Shown: positions 36,313 through 47,350, numbered from the stretch's first letter. The stretch is DNA of 64,000 nt from Calothrix sp. 336/3 (GCF_000734895.2 NZ_CP011382.1:2830700-2894699); one strand, 5' to 3'. Notes: a model not told the origin generated them from the sequence alone. Made by a program: numbers and translations.

Positions 36313-39141
36313 TTATTGTTGAAAGGATTGGACAGAGAATGGTAAGGTAATTGTGAATTTAGTACCGACACCAATTTCGCTCATCACAGATATTTTGCCC
36401 TGCAACAGTTCAACGCATTTGTGAACAATTGCCAGCCCTAAACCACTTCCCTGAATATTACCCACATTCGTAGCGCGAAAGAATGATGCGAAGACATGAG
36501 GTATCTCCGCGTGGGGAATACCAATTCCCGCATCTTGAATGGTGAAATTAACTGTGTCCTGAATAATTTCTAAACTAAAATTTACTAAGCCATCTTCCAA
36601 AGAATATTTAATGGCGTTGACTAGTAAATTTTGTAGTATTTGACCCAGTAGTTTGTCATCAACTTCACCAATAAGAGACTTGTAAGAACAATTAAACTCA
36701 ATTCTAGCATTATTACTTACAGAAAGCGCTTGATATTTAACACTTAGTTGTAGTTCTTCAATTAAGTTATAACAATAGCTTACCAAGTCTATTAAAACGG
36801 GCTGATTTTCTAATTTTTCTGCTTCAGCTTTGCCTAGAATGAGAATATCGCTTAACATATTAGTCATACGTTGGACTGCATTCTGAATCCGATGAATATG
36901 ATTAACTTGTCTCTCTTCTGATAATTGATGGCGATAGTGTTCGAGAATTTCTGCGGAAGTGAGAATCGTACTCAAAGGTGTGCGAAATTCGTGGGATGTC
37001 ATGGAGACAAAGCGAGATTTTAATTCATTTAGTTCTTTTTCTTTTTGGAGCGCTTCTTGAAGTTCACTTTCTAGTTCTTTGCGTTTTGTAACATCCCGAC
37101 AAATACCTCGATATCCGCGAAAATTACCTTCGGTATCAAAAAAGGGTACACCATTTGCTTCACAGAAAATAATATGTCCATTTTTATGGACTTTTCTTTT
37201 AATCCAATCCTTGATGGGTTGATGGTTTTGGATATATTGTTGTACCTCTGCGATGATTTTTTGTTTATTTGAGCCAATGATGATGTCTATTACACTTGTA
37301 CCAACCATCTCTTCAGGAGTGTAACCTAACATCTCTAGACTTTGGGGACTTACATAAGTGTAGTTGCCATATTCATCGATTTCCCAAACTAAATCACTGG
37401 TACTTTCAACTAAGTTGCGAAAGCGCTCTTCACTTTTACGTAAAGCTTGTTCAGACAATTTATGCTTATGTAAATCGGTGTTGGTACCAAACCAATTGAT
37501 AATTTTCCCGTTTTGATCTCTTAGGGGTAAAGCACGACTAAGGAACCAGCGATCGCCAGATGAATTCTTCGGACTCCAGCGATACTCAATTTCAAACAAA
37601 TTACCTGTTTCTAGGGAAGTTTTCCAACATTGCAAAACTGCTGGATAATCATCGGGATGAATAAATTTTTTCCAACCTTCTTTGAGAACTTCCTCTTGAC
37701 TACAGTTGAGATAATCCACAAGACGCTGATTTACGTATTCTACTATTCCTTGGCTATTGGTAATCCAAACCTGCTGGGGTATAGACTCCGCCAAAAAGCG
37801 AAAACGTTCTTCACTACTTTCTAAAGCTTTTTGTGCTGTGATGCGTTCTGTGATATCTTCACTAGTACCCAGGATACCAATGACATTGCCCGTGTTGTCA
37901 TGGAGAGGAATTTTATTTGTTTCTAGCCAAATATGTTCACCATCGGCTTGTTGTAGCTGTTCAAGAATATGATATTCCGGTTGGTTTGTGTTAATTACTC
38001 TCCGATCTGATTCTTGATAGCGATGGCATTGGTTTCCGAACCACGGTAAATCGTTATCTGTTTTACCAATAATATCCGTTGTTGAATTTAAACCAAGAAT
38101 TTTTGCCGAGTTGAGATTACAACCGAGGTAAACAGAGTTTGTATCTTTCCAAAATACAGATTGAGGGATATTGTCTATAACTATTTGTAAGATTTTTTTT
38201 GATTGTCGTAATTGGGCTTCAGCATAACGGCGATCGCTAATTTCCCGTAATAGTTGCTGATTCGTTGTTTCTAACGCTTCGGTGCGCTCTGCTACTCGTA
38301 ATTCTAAATCTTTATTTGCCTGTTGCAGTGCTTTCTGAGCATCGATCAGAGCAAGTTCCGTCTTGACGCGAGAGCTAATATCCATACCTATAGCTAATAC
38401 CGCATTGCCCTGCTGATATTTTTGCATCACCACTAGGACATAGTAACTTCCTCTGTCTGGTAAGTGGATATTCAGAGTTTGGGATTTTTGAGTGTCATTA
38501 CTAGCAATAAAGTCCTGGAATAAGTCTTTAAGCTGATGATATCCCGGCATGAATCCGATTTCTTTGCCAATAAAATCCCCCGGTGAAAGTTGAAAATTTT
38601 TTGCTAAGTGTTGATTTACACCCAGATAATACCCTTCTGCACTTATCCAAGAAACACAACCAGGAATCGCATCAATCACAGCTTTTAATTGCTCATTCGC
38701 TAAGGCAAGTTCTGCTTCTACCTTTTGCCTTGCCATAATATCTCTAGATATGGCATCATTGACATCCGCAACCATTGATTCCAGGAGAGCGCACCGTTGT
38801 TGAGCGAAAGCTGATGCTAATAGCTGCTGAAGGTTGCCCATGTCCCTATTCATTACTTGAGAAATCTTGACAGATGGGAAGCTAATACCAGACTTCAATA
38901 ATTTGATAATCTCGTGTTCTGTCAAATAGCCCAATAATTGTCTCTCATCGACATCAGTCGGTAATATTGGAAGACCATTTTCCGTAACATTTTCTATAAC
39001 TAATACACAGCATGATGATTTCTGCTGGCTGATAAAATCCACAACATCGGATAAAGATGTATTCGGTGTGACGCTTAAATAGGAGAAGTCAGTAGTTAAA
39101 TTCTGAGAAAATATGGGAAAAGACTGGGTGAGATGAATCAT
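36313..39141 (-). CDS. Multi-PAS sensor histidine kinase with an N-terminal CBS-like domain
   Basis: 942 residues from ATG 39141 (MIHLTQSF); an ATG at 39183 would add 14. Residues 10-110 resemble a CBS domain (LSVTPNTSLSDVVDFI, LLGYLTEHEIIKLLKS, KISQVMNRD). Four PAS/PAC units follow, near 150-280, 320-440, 445-570 and 575-700, with coiled coils between. HisKA has SHEFRTPLS (His717). HATPase shows NLLVNAIKYS, DAGIGIP and GSGLGLAI. No transmembrane helix is seen, so it senses inside the cell. An IS element inserted 83 bp upstream of the start may have altered its expression. The response regulator is next in line. Confidence 0.92.
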   Translation of the reverse strand: MIHLTQSFPIFSQNLTTDFSYLSVTPNTSLSDVVDFISQQKSSCCVLVIENVTENGLPILPTDVDERQLLGYLTEHEIIKLLKSGISFPSVKISQVMNRDMGNLQQLLASAFAQQRCALLESMVADVNDAISRDIMARQKVEAELALANEQLKAVIDAIPGCVSWISAEGYYLGVNQHLAKNFQLSPGDFIGKEIGFMPGYHQLKDLFQDFIASNDTQKSQTLNIHLPDRGSYYVLVVMQKYQQGNAVLAIGMDISSRVKTELALIDAQKALQQANKDLELRVAERTEALETTNQQLLREISDRRYAEAQLRQSKKILQIVIDNIPQSVFWKDTNSVYLGCNLNSAKILGLNSTTDIIGKTDNDLPWFGNQCHRYQESDRRVINTNQPEYHILEQLQQADGEHIWLETNKIPLHDNTGNVIGILGTSEDITERITAQKALESSEERFRFLAESIPQQVWITNSQGIVEYVNQRLVDYLNCSQEEVLKEGWKKFIHPDDYPAVLQCWKTSLETGNLFEIEYRWSPKNSSGDRWFLSRALPLRDQNGKIINWFGTNTDLHKHKLSEQALRKSEERFRNLVESTSDLVWEIDEYGNYTYVSPQSLEMLGYTPEEMVGTSVIDIIIGSNKQKIIAEVQQYIQNHQPIKDWIKRKVHKNGHIIFCEANGVPFFDTEGNFRGYRGICRDVTKRKELESELQEALQKEKELNELKSRFVSMTSHEFRTPLSTILTSAEILEHYRHQLSEERQVNHIHRIQNAVQRMTNMLSDILILGKAEAEKLENQPVLIDLVSYCYNLIEELQLSVKYQALSVSNNARIEFNCSYKSLIGEVDDKLLGQILQNLLVNAIKYSLEDGLVNFSLEIIQDTVNFTIQDAGIGIPHAEIPHVFASFFRATNVGNIQGSGLGLAIVHKCVELLQGKISVMSEIGVGTKFTITLPFSVQSFQQ

Positions 39142-39216
39142 ATTTTTATATAGTACAAGCGATAGCAACAGGAAAATTACCAAGGGCGATCGCTGACTCT
39201 ATTATCACCCGTGCAA

Positions 39217-39224
39217 GGCAACAC
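39217..39224. repeat. Left target-site duplication of the IS element
   Basis: GGCAACAC, repeated exactly at 40665-40672 directly past the other end of the element. Confidence 0.85.
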
Positions 39225-39243
39225 GATTCGTGACAAGTTAAGG
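39225..39243 (+). repeat. IS left terminal inverted repeat
   Basis: Matches the reverse complement of 40646-40664 at 17 of 19 positions (differences at positions 5 and 8). Confidence 0.85.
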
Positions 39244-39325
39244 TTTTTGAGGTTTTGTCAAGAGCAGTATAGAGGGACTCAAAAAGCTGAGAAACTAGTA
39301 ATAGTGCATCTTTTGGTTCAAAATC

Positions 39326-40651
39326 ATGCCAACCAAAAAACCGAGAAACCCTGACCATGTTCGTCGTCGAAACACCCCACTTGCGGATAATGAAGCAATA
39401 AGCGAACACTTAAAAAATTTGCTGAGTCCAGCAATATACGCTCAAAGTGCCTATTATCGAAGCCTTGGATTACGCGACCGTATACTTAATCTGTCATTAA
39501 TGGTTGCAGCGATGTTAACTGTGATTTGGCGGCAAGTAGCATCAGTACATGAACTAACTCGAATGTTGGAGCAGGAGGAATTGTTATGGGGTAAAGCTGT
39601 TAAAGTATCACAGCAGGGGTTGTCACAGAGGTTTCTCAGTTTTCCAGCAGAACTATTTGAACGAGTGTTTCACGATTTGTTACCATTGTTGAAATCGCGT
39701 TGGCTTCTTCGCGAAAAACGAACCCTACCAGCAGCAGTCAAATATGCCAAGAAGCATTTTGTGAATATATGGATTGCGGACGGGTCAACACTCGAAGCTT
39801 TATTTCGTAAATTAGATAGTTTAAAAGATGTTCCACAAGGTAAGTTAGCCGGCAAAATATGTACAGTGATTGATTTGTTAACACGATTACCCGTACAAGT
39901 TTGGTTTCATACTAATCCCTTAGCACATGATACTAATTTTCTCGATGATTTAATTAATATTGCTAGTGCTAAAACCTTGCTAGTTCTCGACCGTGGCTTT
40001 TATGATTTTGGTTTTTTCTTGCGCTTGATTGCCAAACAGGTTGATTTTATTACTCGCATCAAATCAAATGCAGTATTTGATGTTGAGCGAATTTTCAGCT
40101 ACGACTACACACTTCGAGACCGGATAATTTCCTTCAACACAGAGGATAAACACCAAAAAATATTACGTTTACGTCTCATTGAAGTCAAGCAAGGCAAGAC
40201 TTGGTATGCCTATGTTACTTCAGTTTTAGATCCTCAAATTCTTCCACCTTATGTCGTTGCCGATCTTTATGCGAAACGATGGAGAATCGAAGAGGCATTT
40301 AATACTGCCAAACGCTTGCTGGGGTTAAGTTATCTCTGGACAGGTTCTGTCAATGGTGTCAAGCTTCAAGTTTGGGCAACTTGGTTATTTTATGCAGTTT
40401 TAATCGACCTTGCAGATGCTGTTGCTGATGAAATAGCCCTCCCGTTTGAACGCATTTCTTTAGAGATGATTTTTCGTGGGCTTTACCATTTTAATCATGC
40501 TTATAACAAGGGTCGAGCAACCGATCCAGTTTTATTTTTTGCTGCTCCAGAGAACAAAAACCTTGATGTTGTTAAGACAATACGAAAAGAGCCTCAAACC
40601 CTTGACTTATCGCCTTTTCCTTTACCCTTGACAATTCCTGCTTTTCCTTAA
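39326..40651 (+). CDS. IS4-family DDE transposase
   Basis: 441 residues, full length. The catalytic triad is visible: Asp152 in IWIADGSTLE, Asp222 in LVLDRGFYD, and Glu322 in the IS4 signature Y-x2-R-x3-E-x6-K (YAKRWRIEEAFNTAK, Tyr315 to Lys329). The N-terminus is basic (PTKKPRNPDHVRRR), as expected for end binding. The frame is uninterrupted from ATG 39326 and overlaps the right inverted repeat region by only six bases, so the element is probably still mobile. No host cofactors are encoded. Confidence 0.95.
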   Translation: MPTKKPRNPDHVRRRNTPLADNEAISEHLKNLLSPAIYAQSAYYRSLGLRDRILNLSLMVAAMLTVIWRQVASVHELTRMLEQEELLWGKAVKVSQQGLSQRFLSFPAELFERVFHDLLPLLKSRWLLREKRTLPAAVKYAKKHFVNIWIADGSTLEALFRKLDSLKDVPQGKLAGKICTVIDLLTRLPVQVWFHTNPLAHDTNFLDDLINIASAKTLLVLDRGFYDFGFFLRLIAKQVDFITRIKSNAVFDVERIFSYDYTLRDRIISFNTEDKHQKILRLRLIEVKQGKTWYAYVTSVLDPQILPPYVVADLYAKRWRIEEAFNTAKRLLGLSYLWTGSVNGVKLQVWATWLFYAVLIDLADAVADEIALPFERISLEMIFRGLYHFNHAYNKGRATDPVLFFAAPENKNLDVVKTIRKEPQTLDLSPFPLPLTIPAFP

Positions 40652-40664
40652 CTTGTTACTAATC
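40646..40664 (-). repeat. IS right terminal inverted repeat
   Basis: Inverted copy of the left end. The transposase stop codon lies inside it at 40649-40651. Confidence 0.85.
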
Positions 40665-40672
40665 GGCAACAC
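40665..40672. repeat. Right target-site duplication of the IS element
   Basis: GGCAACAC, identical to 39217-39224. Confidence 0.85.
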
Positions 40673-40853
40673 AATAAATAAACTCACATAGTTGTTACAT
40701 GAAAAACACGCATTAAACACATCCACAAATGGGGATTAATACTTCTAAATTTCAGAAGGTAATCTGCCTAGATGCTATGATGGGACGATAATTTGCAAAA
40801 AATATTTGATTTTGTCTGTTATCTAGAAGCAGCCACTAATCACCCAAATAAAA

Positions 40854-40938
40854 CGGAGAGGGGGGGATTCGAACCCCCGTTAGGTTTCCCTAAAACGCAT
40901 TTCGAGTGCGCCGCATTCAACCGCTCTGCCACCTCTCC
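40854..40938 (-). tRNA. tRNA-Ser (anticodon CGA)
   Basis: 85 nt on the minus strand. Acceptor arms GGAGAGG/CCTCTCC, D-arm GGCAGAGCGGTTGAATGC, anticodon loop CTCGAAA giving CGA, a long variable arm (GTTTTAGGGAAACCTAAC) that marks a class II tRNA, and T-loop GTTCGAATC. CCA is not encoded. Confidence 0.95.
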
Positions 40939-41134
40939 AGATTCTCTTAATTTTATTAAATCTCTCAAATTAAGCATAACATTATAACACGATAATTGTG
41001 ATACACCTAATAAAAAAGTTCTGAGATTGGTGATTGATGTCAATCGACAAGTTCATCTCAGAAAAGTGTAAGGTATTCATTCCGTAGCGTAGCCTGATTG
41101 CCATCATCAAGAAACTGAATTCTCCATGGCAAGT

Positions 41135-41692
41135 CTATCTCTCCTCTCTTACCGCATACCCACTCACGACCCAAATAATTGAACGCACACCATCACGGAT
41201 AGACTTTTCAATCGGTTCTGGAGTACTTCTAGAAGGGACAGACACAGGACGAAAATCAATTCCTCGACTTCCTAAAACAATTTCACCAATTACCCTGGCA
41301 CGGCGCATATGGTAATCAGAAGTAATCAAATATACACTTTTAACACCATTTTTTTCTAGCTCATCTACCAGAGTCGTGAAATTTTCCACCGTATTATTAG
41401 CGCGGTAATCCAAATGCAAGCGCTTGGAATCAACACCCGCTTTGATAAATACCTTTCTGGTAATTCGAGGTGGACTACCACCAGTAATCCAAATCGGTAA
41501 ATGGGGGTACTTTTTGGCAAAATCTGCCGTAAATTTTTCTCGCTCCAACTGGGTTGTAGAGCCGCCCAAGACTAAAATTGCCTGAGGTTGAGTTAGTTGG
41601 CTTTTAACTTCTTGATAACCCCAGAAAAGTGACAAGGGCAACGCTAGGGGTAATAAACGAGCGGAAATTCCTTTAAATAGTCGCTTTCTCAA
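41135..41692 (-). CDS. YdcF/SanA-like DUF218 protein
   Basis: 185 residues. The start is a TTG at 41692; no in-frame ATG exists before the conserved part, and an upstream TAG limits the frame. An N-terminal hydrophobic segment (LLPLALPLSLFWGY) anchors it to the membrane. The DUF218 core follows: AILVLGGSTTQLEREKF, PIWITGGSPP, NTVENFTTLVDELEKNGV, VYLITSDYHMRRARVI. This family is linked to envelope barrier function, and the actual substrate is unknown. It lies between two tRNA genes. Confidence 0.85.
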   Translation of the reverse strand: MRKRLFKGISARLLPLALPLSLFWGYQEVKSQLTQPQAILVLGGSTTQLEREKFTADFAKKYPHLPIWITGGSPPRITRKVFIKAGVDSKRLHLDYRANNTVENFTTLVDELEKNGVKSVYLITSDYHMRRARVIGEIVLGSRGIDFRPVSVPSRSTPEPIEKSIRDGVRSIIWVVSGYAVREER

Positions 41693-41848
41693 GGCTCTAT
41701 CACTTTGACTGTCAAGACAATTGTTGGGAAGAAAATCAAGAATCTAGATAATTTCTCGGACTAACAAAAATTACTTAATCAGAAATAATAACCTCTAACT
41801 CTGTAGATGCACAGTCCTTAGACGCTAAATTTCATGATTTCTTGACAA

Positions 41849-41922
41849 CGGGACTGGCCAGATTCGAACCGGCGACCTAGCGCTTAGGAGGCGCTCGCTC
41901 TATCCAGCTGAGCTACAGCCCC
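41849..41922 (-). tRNA. tRNA-Arg (anticodon CCT)
   Basis: 74 nt on the minus strand. Begins GGGGCTGTAGCTCAGCTGG; anticodon stem GCGCC/GCGCT-type with loop CTCCTAA, giving CCT; T-loop GGTTCGAATC; 3' arm CAGTCCC plus discriminator G. CCA not encoded. Confidence 0.95.
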
Positions 41923-41952
41923 ACAAGGGTATCACCCACCATGATATCATTT

Positions 41953-43459
<1,507 letters not shown>

Positions 43460-45712
43460 ATGACGAAACTCCACTGGCTAGAAATTAGTGAATATATTTC
43501 CCTGTACGCTTCTGCATTGGGTACTTTAGCGGCTGCAATGACTCAACAGGTGGCTTATGCTGCTGCACCTTTGACATTGGCATTAGGTTTAAACGTTGTC
43601 AACCGGGAACGCTTCAAGCAGTTGAATCAACGACAAGAAGGAAGCGCGATCGCCGAAGATGGTTCTCACTTGAGTACTGCCCAACTAGAGCAATTCGATC
43701 AGTATATCGATCCCTTCCGCCAACGATTGGCAAATTTTGATGCCTATACACAAAAGCTGAGTGAAAGTACCCAGCAGCAAATTGCAGAAATTAAGCGCAA
43801 CCAACAAATTGTCGGTACTGAAAAAACCCAGGTACAAATTGATTCCGCACAAGAACAATTAAATCTCAATGCCCAAAAACAAATTGAACCATTACAGCAA
43901 CGTTTGGCACAGTTAGAAGCGTTGATTCAACAGTTGAATAGTGCCACACCCCAACAAATGGAACCCCTACGGCAACGTTTAACCCAGTTGGAAACATCAA
44001 CTCGACTTTTAGAATCTCTGCAACAACGTTTATCACAATTGGAAGCAGGGATTAATAATCGTTCCACCCCAGAAGAACCTGAGAAAACCCAACCCCTGTG
44101 GCAAAAATTAAACCAGTTGGAAGCATTTACAGAGCAGGTGGAACCGCTAAAAAAGAGATTGGTGGAGCTGGAAGCGTCGGCTCAAAATCTGACGACTAGC
44201 GCACCACAACCAATAGAACCCCTGTGGCAACGATTAACCCAATTAGAGGACATCATCCAACAATTGAGCAGTCAGACACAGCAGGTTGAGCCATTAAAAC
44301 AGCGTTTGTTACAATTGGAAACTTCTTTGCAAGAGTCTAATTTTAATACCCAGCAGTTGGATCAGTTCCGTCAATATTTGGGGCAGTTGAACACCGCAAT
44401 CCAAAATAATCAACAACAAATTTCTCCCTTAAAACAGCGTTTGGTGGAGTTAGATCAATTAACAGAAAAATTCAACACCACGACTCAGCAACAGCTAGAA
44501 CCCTTGAGGCAACGTGTATCGGAGTTAGATGAGTACCTGCGGCAATTAAATACTAGTACTCAGCAACAAATAGAAGAGTTTAAGTATGCGATCGCCCTCC
44601 TACAAACAGAGTTACAAAAACTCAAGCCAGAAGCAAAGCCAGAATCACTAGTCAACCCGATTCCAAATCTTCCACCACCCCCCTTCAAGTCGCCCCAAAA
44701 AACGATATTACAGCCATTACCAGAAATTCCCCCTAACCCAACTCAACCGCCCCAAACGCCCAAAATTCCTACCCATACTGCCACCACACCCCTGAACAAG
44801 CCGGAATTTACTACTGTTCGCACCCTTACCGGACACACAGATCCAGTTTTGTCCCTAGCATTTAGCCCCGATGGGCAAACTCTAGCCACGGGAAGTGAAG
44901 ATAAAACTATTAGAATTTGGAATTTAAACAATCAGCAATCTCGTACTTTTAACCTATCAGGAAGTGTGAATTCCGTAGCTTTTAGTCCCGATAGTAAAAT
45001 TTTAGTCAGTGGCAACCACGATAGAATTATTCAACTACTAAATGTCAGTACAGGTGAAGAAATCAAAGCTTTCACTGCCCATCCTGATAAAATATATGCC
45101 GTAGCCTTTAGTCCTGATGGTAAATGTTTTGCTAGTGGTAGTCAAGATAAAAGTGTCAAGCTTTGGTCTGTTGATAGTCAAAGGGAAATTCTAACTTTAC
45201 AAGGACATCTAGATGAAATTCTCTGCATTGCCTTTAGTCCTGATAATCAAGTTTTAGCTAGTGGTGCAGGTAACAAAGATAGAAGTATTAAAATTTGGCA
45301 TTTAAATCAAAGTAAATTTCTCACCCTCAAAGGGCATCATGATAATTATGCAGCCATAAATTCTGTCACCTTCAGCCCTAACAGTAAGATTCTAGCTAGT
45401 GGTAGTCAAGATAAAACTATTAAACTTTGGCATACAGAAAATGGTCGGGAAATTCGTACGCTTACAGGACATACTGATGATGTGAATGCGGTTGCCTTTA
45501 GCCCTGATGGTCAAATTATTGCTAGTGGTGGTCGAGATAAAACCATTAAATTCTGGCAAGTGGATACAGGAGAGGAAATTCGCAGTATTACAGTCAGTGA
45601 TAGTACAATATATTGTCTAGCTTTCAGCCCTGATGGCAAAATATTAGCTAGTGGAAATGGAGATAAAACTGTCACCCTAATTAGCTTACCCTCACCTATT
45701 ATCAAGGGTTGA
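43460..45712 (+). CDS. Coiled-coil WD40-repeat protein
   Basis: 750 residues. Residues 10-50 contain a hydrophobic stretch (YASALGTLAAAMTQQVAYAAAPLTLALGL) likely to lie in a membrane. Residues 60-390 are a long Gln-rich coiled coil made of about ten repeats of the pattern EPLQQRLAQLE. A Pro-rich linker (PNLPPPPFKSPQ, PEIPPNPTQPP) follows. Residues 450-745 are seven WD40 repeats (VRTLTGHTDPVLSLAFSPDG, SVNSVAFSPD, KIYAVAFSPDG and so on), one full propeller. It looks like a membrane-attached scaffold. Convergent with the Ser/Thr kinase gene (93 bp). Confidence 0.9.
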   Translation: MTKLHWLEISEYISLYASALGTLAAAMTQQVAYAAAPLTLALGLNVVNRERFKQLNQRQEGSAIAEDGSHLSTAQLEQFDQYIDPFRQRLANFDAYTQKLSESTQQQIAEIKRNQQIVGTEKTQVQIDSAQEQLNLNAQKQIEPLQQRLAQLEALIQQLNSATPQQMEPLRQRLTQLETSTRLLESLQQRLSQLEAGINNRSTPEEPEKTQPLWQKLNQLEAFTEQVEPLKKRLVELEASAQNLTTSAPQPIEPLWQRLTQLEDIIQQLSSQTQQVEPLKQRLLQLETSLQESNFNTQQLDQFRQYLGQLNTAIQNNQQQISPLKQRLVELDQLTEKFNTTTQQQLEPLRQRVSELDEYLRQLNTSTQQQIEEFKYAIALLQTELQKLKPEAKPESLVNPIPNLPPPPFKSPQKTILQPLPEIPPNPTQPPQTPKIPTHTATTPLNKPEFTTVRTLTGHTDPVLSLAFSPDGQTLATGSEDKTIRIWNLNNQQSRTFNLSGSVNSVAFSPDSKILVSGNHDRIIQLLNVSTGEEIKAFTAHPDKIYAVAFSPDGKCFASGSQDKSVKLWSVDSQREILTLQGHLDEILCIAFSPDNQVLASGAGNKDRSIKIWHLNQSKFLTLKGHHDNYAAINSVTFSPNSKILASGSQDKTIKLWHTENGREIRTLTGHTDDVNAVAFSPDGQIIASGGRDKTIKFWQVDTGEEIRSITVSDSTIYCLAFSPDGKILASGNGDKTVTLISLPSPIIKG

Positions 45713-45805
45713 GGAAGTGGGGAAACAGAGCGTAATTCTGGTTAGAATCTCAAAAATAAAATAATCTACTTTTTAACAAGTTTCACATATATTACTTGCC
45801 TTATT

Positions 45806-47200
45806 TTATATCCCTAACCAGTCACGTAGTTCTTTGCTTAACCATGTAATTTCTGGCTCTGATTGTACAAAACCATCTCTACCTCCTAACTCATACTTGC
45901 GGACTCCTGCCCAAATAGTCAATCGGGGTGGTACTTCTACTTTGTCTCCTTCTGAGTCGATGGTATAACTACGGGGTTCTGTAATGACTTGACTGATATC
46001 TTGAGTATCACTAATAGGTACAGGATGGTATTTCCAGCCAAATAATTCATGGGTATAGATAATTTTTTGGCGGTTAAGGTGGAGACGCTTTTTTCCCCAT
46101 AGAGCAAAGAAGAATACATAGATGAGGTACAAACCCACACCCCAAAAGGGTATAAGTATCAGCATAGCAAGATAATTGATGAGAAAGGGTACTTTAAATA
46201 AGTCCCAAGTCACGTAAACAAGAAATGAATTCCAGGCGATCGCAAAGAAACCGATAAAAATGATTGCCGGATGCCATCCTAAAGCTGGTACACATATTTC
46301 TAAGTAATCATCTTGTTTTTGCAGTTCTACCAGACTATTGCGAGGTTTACCAATAGTTTCAGGGGTAGGGACAATTGTATGTAAATTATTTAACCCCACT
46401 ATTGCCTGACTCCCTTCAGCAAAGCGCTTTTCTAAACTGGGTTCCGTCATTTTTTGCAACCACATCTGCAAAGCGGGGGTAATATTTACAACCTGTGAAA
46501 ATTGAATTTTTAAATCCTTTTGCGGTAAATCTGCGGGTTGAACCCCCGTCACCAAATAAATTAGAGTTGCTCCTAAACTATAAAGGTCAGATGCTGGTAC
46601 TGTGCGTCCACCGAATTGTTCTGGTGGCATATAACCATAGGTTCCGACTACCGTCATTGTTGCTCCTTCCTGAGCTGCGACGGTTTGCACAGAGCCAAAA
46701 TCCACCAAATACACTTTACCAACCCGATTCCCGGAGCGATCGCCCAACAAAATATTACTCGGTTTTATATCCCGATGAATCACCGGAGGGCTTTGTCCAT
46801 GCAAATAGACAAGAATTTCTAAAATTTGCTGGGCAATATCTTTAACATCAGATTCAGTAAAACTACGTCCTTGTTGGAGATGTTCTGCGAGAGTGATGGC
46901 AGGAATATAAGTCTGTACTAGGGCAAATCCTTTGTATTGGCTGGAGTTCACCTCAAAATAGTCAAGATAACGGGGAATCGCTGGATGGGATAAGGACTTT
47001 AAAGTTTCCGCTTCCCGTTCAAATAATTTCAAATCATCCCATACAAAGTCATCATGAAAAGATAGCAGCTTGATAATTACCAATTCCTGTTTAACTACAT
47101 CACGCACTAAAAAGGTTCTTCTACCAGCTTTTTTCCCTAATAATTTTTGGATTTCGTAGCGATCGCTCTCTGGACAATCACCAAATATGTGACTCGTCAT
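45806..47200 (-). CDS. Serine/threonine protein kinase with C-terminal membrane segments
   Basis: 464 residues. Residues 10-280 form a Hanks-type kinase: Lys44 (VIIKLL), catalytic loop HRDIKPSN (Asp144), DFGS (Asp167) and the APE-like YMPPEQFG. The glycine-rich loop is unusual (LGKKAGRRTFL rather than GxGxxG), so ATP handling may differ. Two hydrophobic helices follow at about 305-375 (PAIIFIGFFAIAWNSFLVYVTW, LAMLILIPFWGVGLYLIYVFFFALWG). The C-terminal part is a soluble tail. Possible substrates include the FHA-PBP (inference only). ATG 47200. Confidence 0.92.
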   Translation of the reverse strand: MTSHIFGDCPESDRYEIQKLLGKKAGRRTFLVRDVVKQELVIIKLLSFHDDFVWDDLKLFEREAETLKSLSHPAIPRYLDYFEVNSSQYKGFALVQTYIPAITLAEHLQQGRSFTESDVKDIAQQILEILVYLHGQSPPVIHRDIKPSNILLGDRSGNRVGKVYLVDFGSVQTVAAQEGATMTVVGTYGYMPPEQFGGRTVPASDLYSLGATLIYLVTGVQPADLPQKDLKIQFSQVVNITPALQMWLQKMTEPSLEKRFAEGSQAIVGLNNLHTIVPTPETIGKPRNSLVELQKQDDYLEICVPALGWHPAIIFIGFFAIAWNSFLVYVTWDLFKVPFLINYLAMLILIPFWGVGLYLIYVFFFALWGKKRLHLNRQKIIYTHELFGWKYHPVPISDTQDISQVITEPRSYTIDSEGDKVEVPPRLTIWAGVRKYELGGRDGFVQSEPEITWLSKELRDWLGI

Positions 47201-47350
47201 AGGATGAAGTCTCTAGGCTACGTGACAAATGATGTTATTAATGCTCTCAATATAACTAGTTAATACTAGGAATGGGTGAGAGAAGACAGAAGTACAGACA
47301 ATCAACAAAACACCCCTTACCTTTCCCCTTTCCCCCTTCCCCTAACAATC

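Larger units (their letters stand above)
39225..40664 (+). mobile_element. IS4-family insertion sequence (1,440 bp, intact)
   Basis: The element begins GATTCGTGACAAGTTAAGG (39225-39243) and ends CCTTAACTTGTTACTAATC (40646-40664). The ends are inverted repeats matching at 17 of 19 positions. It is flanked by an 8-bp direct repeat, GGCAACAC. One intact DDE transposase fills it. No passenger gene is present. The duplication and clean ends imply a fairly recent insertion. Confidence 0.9.
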
